26,163 nt of DNA from Planctomycetaceae bacterium (lineage in GTDB: Bacteria; Planctomycetota; Planctomycetia; Pirellulales; Thermoguttaceae). The stretch is from positions 1 through 26,163 of the forward strand of contig JAIRYX010000114.1 of assembly GCA_031267635.1 (NCBI GenBank), given 5' to 3'. How positions within the stretch are numbered: position 1 is the first letter of the stretch; each line of letters starts with the position of its first letter. Position numbers and translations under genes: made by a program. Positions 24,954-26,163 of the stretch are shown here, piece by piece. The notes under the pieces are model-generated. The model was not told where the DNA came from. It made no database searches and saw only the letters and a program-made list of their open reading frames with translations.

Positions 24954-25020
24954 GGAAACTTCCCAAAACCTCCTCAAAAATATTCGTAAGTCCAGATTTT
25001 CAACGGTCACATTTAGGGAA
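24954..25020. repeat. Dispersed repeat, reverse copy of 9077-9165
   Basis: CTTCCCAAAACCTCCTCAAA, ATATTCGTAA and TTTTCAACGGTCAC appear in the same order as in the reverse complement of 9077-9165. The second inverted end is lacking or too diverged, so it seems a partial copy. It begins 21 bp after the apgM stop. Confidence 0.6.
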
Positions 25021-25041
25021 GGACTTGATTTATAAAATACT

Positions 25042-25198
25042 GTAACTATTCAGTTGCCCAAGCCCAATAAATCCGCATGGGTCAACTGGGTAGTGACAGT
25101 CAATTTTACCGAAAGATTTTATTATTGCCGCCCTTATTTATAAAATTCCCTTAGTCGCCCGAATGACGCCAATATGCGTCCTTATTCCCTTATTTTTC
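25042..25198. repeat. GTAACTATTCAG element plus single GCCGCCCTTATTTA arm
   Basis: 25042-25097 is a 56-bp unit: GTAACTATTCAGTTGCCCAAG, core CCAATAAATCCGCA and a diverged right end GGGTCAACTGGGTAGTGAC. Directly after it 25103-25198 is one arm of the other palindrome family (ACCGAAAGATTTTATTATTG, CCGCCCTTATTTATAAAATT, CTTATTCCCTTATTTTTC) with no inverted partner. The fixed order of the two modules is the same as at 13084-13363. No gene in 24933-25294. Confidence 0.65.
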
Positions 25199-25294
25199 GT
25201 TCTTTTTTTGTAACAATCCATAATTGAACAAGTCTATGATTGAACAAGTCTATCGTTAATTTTTTCTAAAAAACTTTCAAATGGAGATACAGTA

Positions 25295-26163
25295 ATGCGA
25301 CATCAATTATTAAAAAATTTATTCCTGATTGCCGTTTTGATTTCATTGAGCGGAATGTTAGGGCAAAACGTTGCCGCGCAATTGAATGAGCAACCGCCGG
25401 GTGGCATAAGCGAAGAAGATTGGCAACAAACACGATTGATGGGGGGTATCGCGCAAGGAATGGCTCCGCCGAGCATTTCTTTAATGTTGATTGATAGCGA
25501 AGCCCGAAAAAGTTGGGGAATCACGCAGGAACAAACCGACAAGCTTGAGAAAAAATTGACCGAAATGATGCAACCGCTTGGAGAAGAATTAGAAAAAAAG
25601 TATGGTAATTTTGAAAAGCTTTCCTTGGAAAAAGCCAATGAAGTGGCGAAAGATTATTCTCAAATGCTGAAAAAAGTCAATGAAATGTCGCAAACTCTGA
25701 TGAAAGAAACTTTTTCCGAAGAGACAATACAGCAATTCAATAAATACAACTTTCAGCAACTCGGCGGAACATACGGCGGCGCGTTAAGCGTGGATAATCT
25801 TGCGACGCTTCATCTTACTGACGAGCAAAAAGAAAAAGCCAATGCGATTGTTGAAAAATTAAACAAAGAACGTTTGCCGTTAATTTTTCAAATGGAAGGT
25901 ACAGAGTTGAACAAAGAAGTATTAGACAAAATTGTTTCGCTGACAATTCGCGGACAAAAGGAGATTGAAGCGTTACTCACGCCGGAGCAAATGAAATTGG
26001 CAAAGGAGATCATGGCGGAAACGCCGGACAAACTGCGTTTTATGAGTGATTATTTGAAAACTCGTCCTTGGCGGCTGGACGAAAGCACGTGGAAACCCGG
26101 CGACGGCGCGCCGACCGATTTGGAAAATTACCCGCGTGAAATGCGCAAACAACGCGACCGCGA
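25295..26163 (+). CDS. Secreted LTxxQ-like helical protein, runs off the window
   Basis: Partial at its 3' end: 289 codons are present and open to the last base. The N-terminus is a signal peptide (LFLIAVLISLSGMLGQNVAA, cleaved near residue 28). The mature part is helical and charged, with three Spy/CpxP-like LTxxQ motifs: ITQEQ (76-80), LTDEQ (174-178) and LTPEQ (228-232), and a more acidic-Pro end, KPGDGAPTDLENYPREMRKQ. Secreted LTxxQ-like proteins are frequent in Planctomycetota; a periplasmic chaperone-like role is only a guess. The ATG at 25295 follows TGGAGA at nine bases. It is preceded by a repeat-filled 362-bp gap. Confidence 0.8.
   Translation, partial: MRHQLLKNLFLIAVLISLSGMLGQNVAAQLNEQPPGGISEEDWQQTRLMGGIAQGMAPPSISLMLIDSEARKSWGITQEQTDKLEKKLTEMMQPLGEELEKKYGNFEKLSLEKANEVAKDYSQMLKKVNEMSQTLMKETFSEETIQQFNKYNFQQLGGTYGGALSVDNLATLHLTDEQKEKANAIVEKLNKERLPLIFQMEGTELNKEVLDKIVSLTIRGQKEIEALLTPEQMKLAKEIMAETPDKLRFMSDYLKTRPWRLDESTWKPGDGAPTDLENYPREMRKQRDR

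Overview
The window most likely comes from a member of the Planctomycetota. The main clue is a pair of genes (9565-10656 and 10768-11904) for the DUF1559 family of prepilin-like proteins, which is greatly expanded in that phylum. They are followed by two small lipoproteins of the kind that often accompanies them. The moderately low GC content, short operons, many lone genes, secreted FGE-sulfatase-like and ThuA-like proteins and an ECF sigma factor agree with this. No rRNA, tRNA or CRISPR array is visible.

Layout. 1-3401: serine O-acetyltransferase (cysE), a small DAHP synthase behind a strong intrinsic terminator, and flhB on the opposite strand. 3936-8700: a 1.1-kDa-residue-scale AsmA-like membrane-anchored protein (minus strand) divergent from an unknown two-TM protein, whose 3' end runs into an IS66 transposase relic. 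8664-13604: an accessory region with the IS66 relic, several palindromic repeats, the two DUF1559 proteins, two lipoproteins and an IS630-type relic. 13605-16468: four minus-strand genes (FGE-sulfatase-like protein, ECF sigma factor, double-ACT protein, UspA). 16469-19036: repeat-rich DNA around an unknown coiled-coil membrane protein. 19037-26163: secreted ThuA-like protein, rpe, a membrane histidine kinase with a CxxCH haem-type motif, phosphoglycerate mutase (apgM), and the start of a secreted LTxxQ-like protein that runs off the window.

Most interesting observation. The first DUF1559 gene has no normal start codon in its own frame. A well-equipped ORF (promoter, GGAGGA, ATG at 9392) runs into a tract of 12 G residues and stops immediately after it. 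A perfect 8-bp hairpin lies 6 nt past the G tract, and the prepilin frame is exactly the -1 frame, open without a stop from the tract onward. This is the layout of a phase-variable or frameshift-controlled surface protein. A homopolymer sequencing error is the main alternative.

Second theme. The intergenic spaces are populated by families of short inverted-repeat elements. One family ends in GTAACTATTCAGTTGCC, the same terminus found beside the IS66 relic, so it is probably an IS66-mobilised MITE family. A second palindromic family is built on GCCGCCCTTATTTA. There are also a 200-bp palindrome, and a 230-bp array of CTCTCGAGAG-type units with an 86-bp higher-order period.

Limits: all assignments come from reading motifs and translations by eye; no database search or folding program was run.
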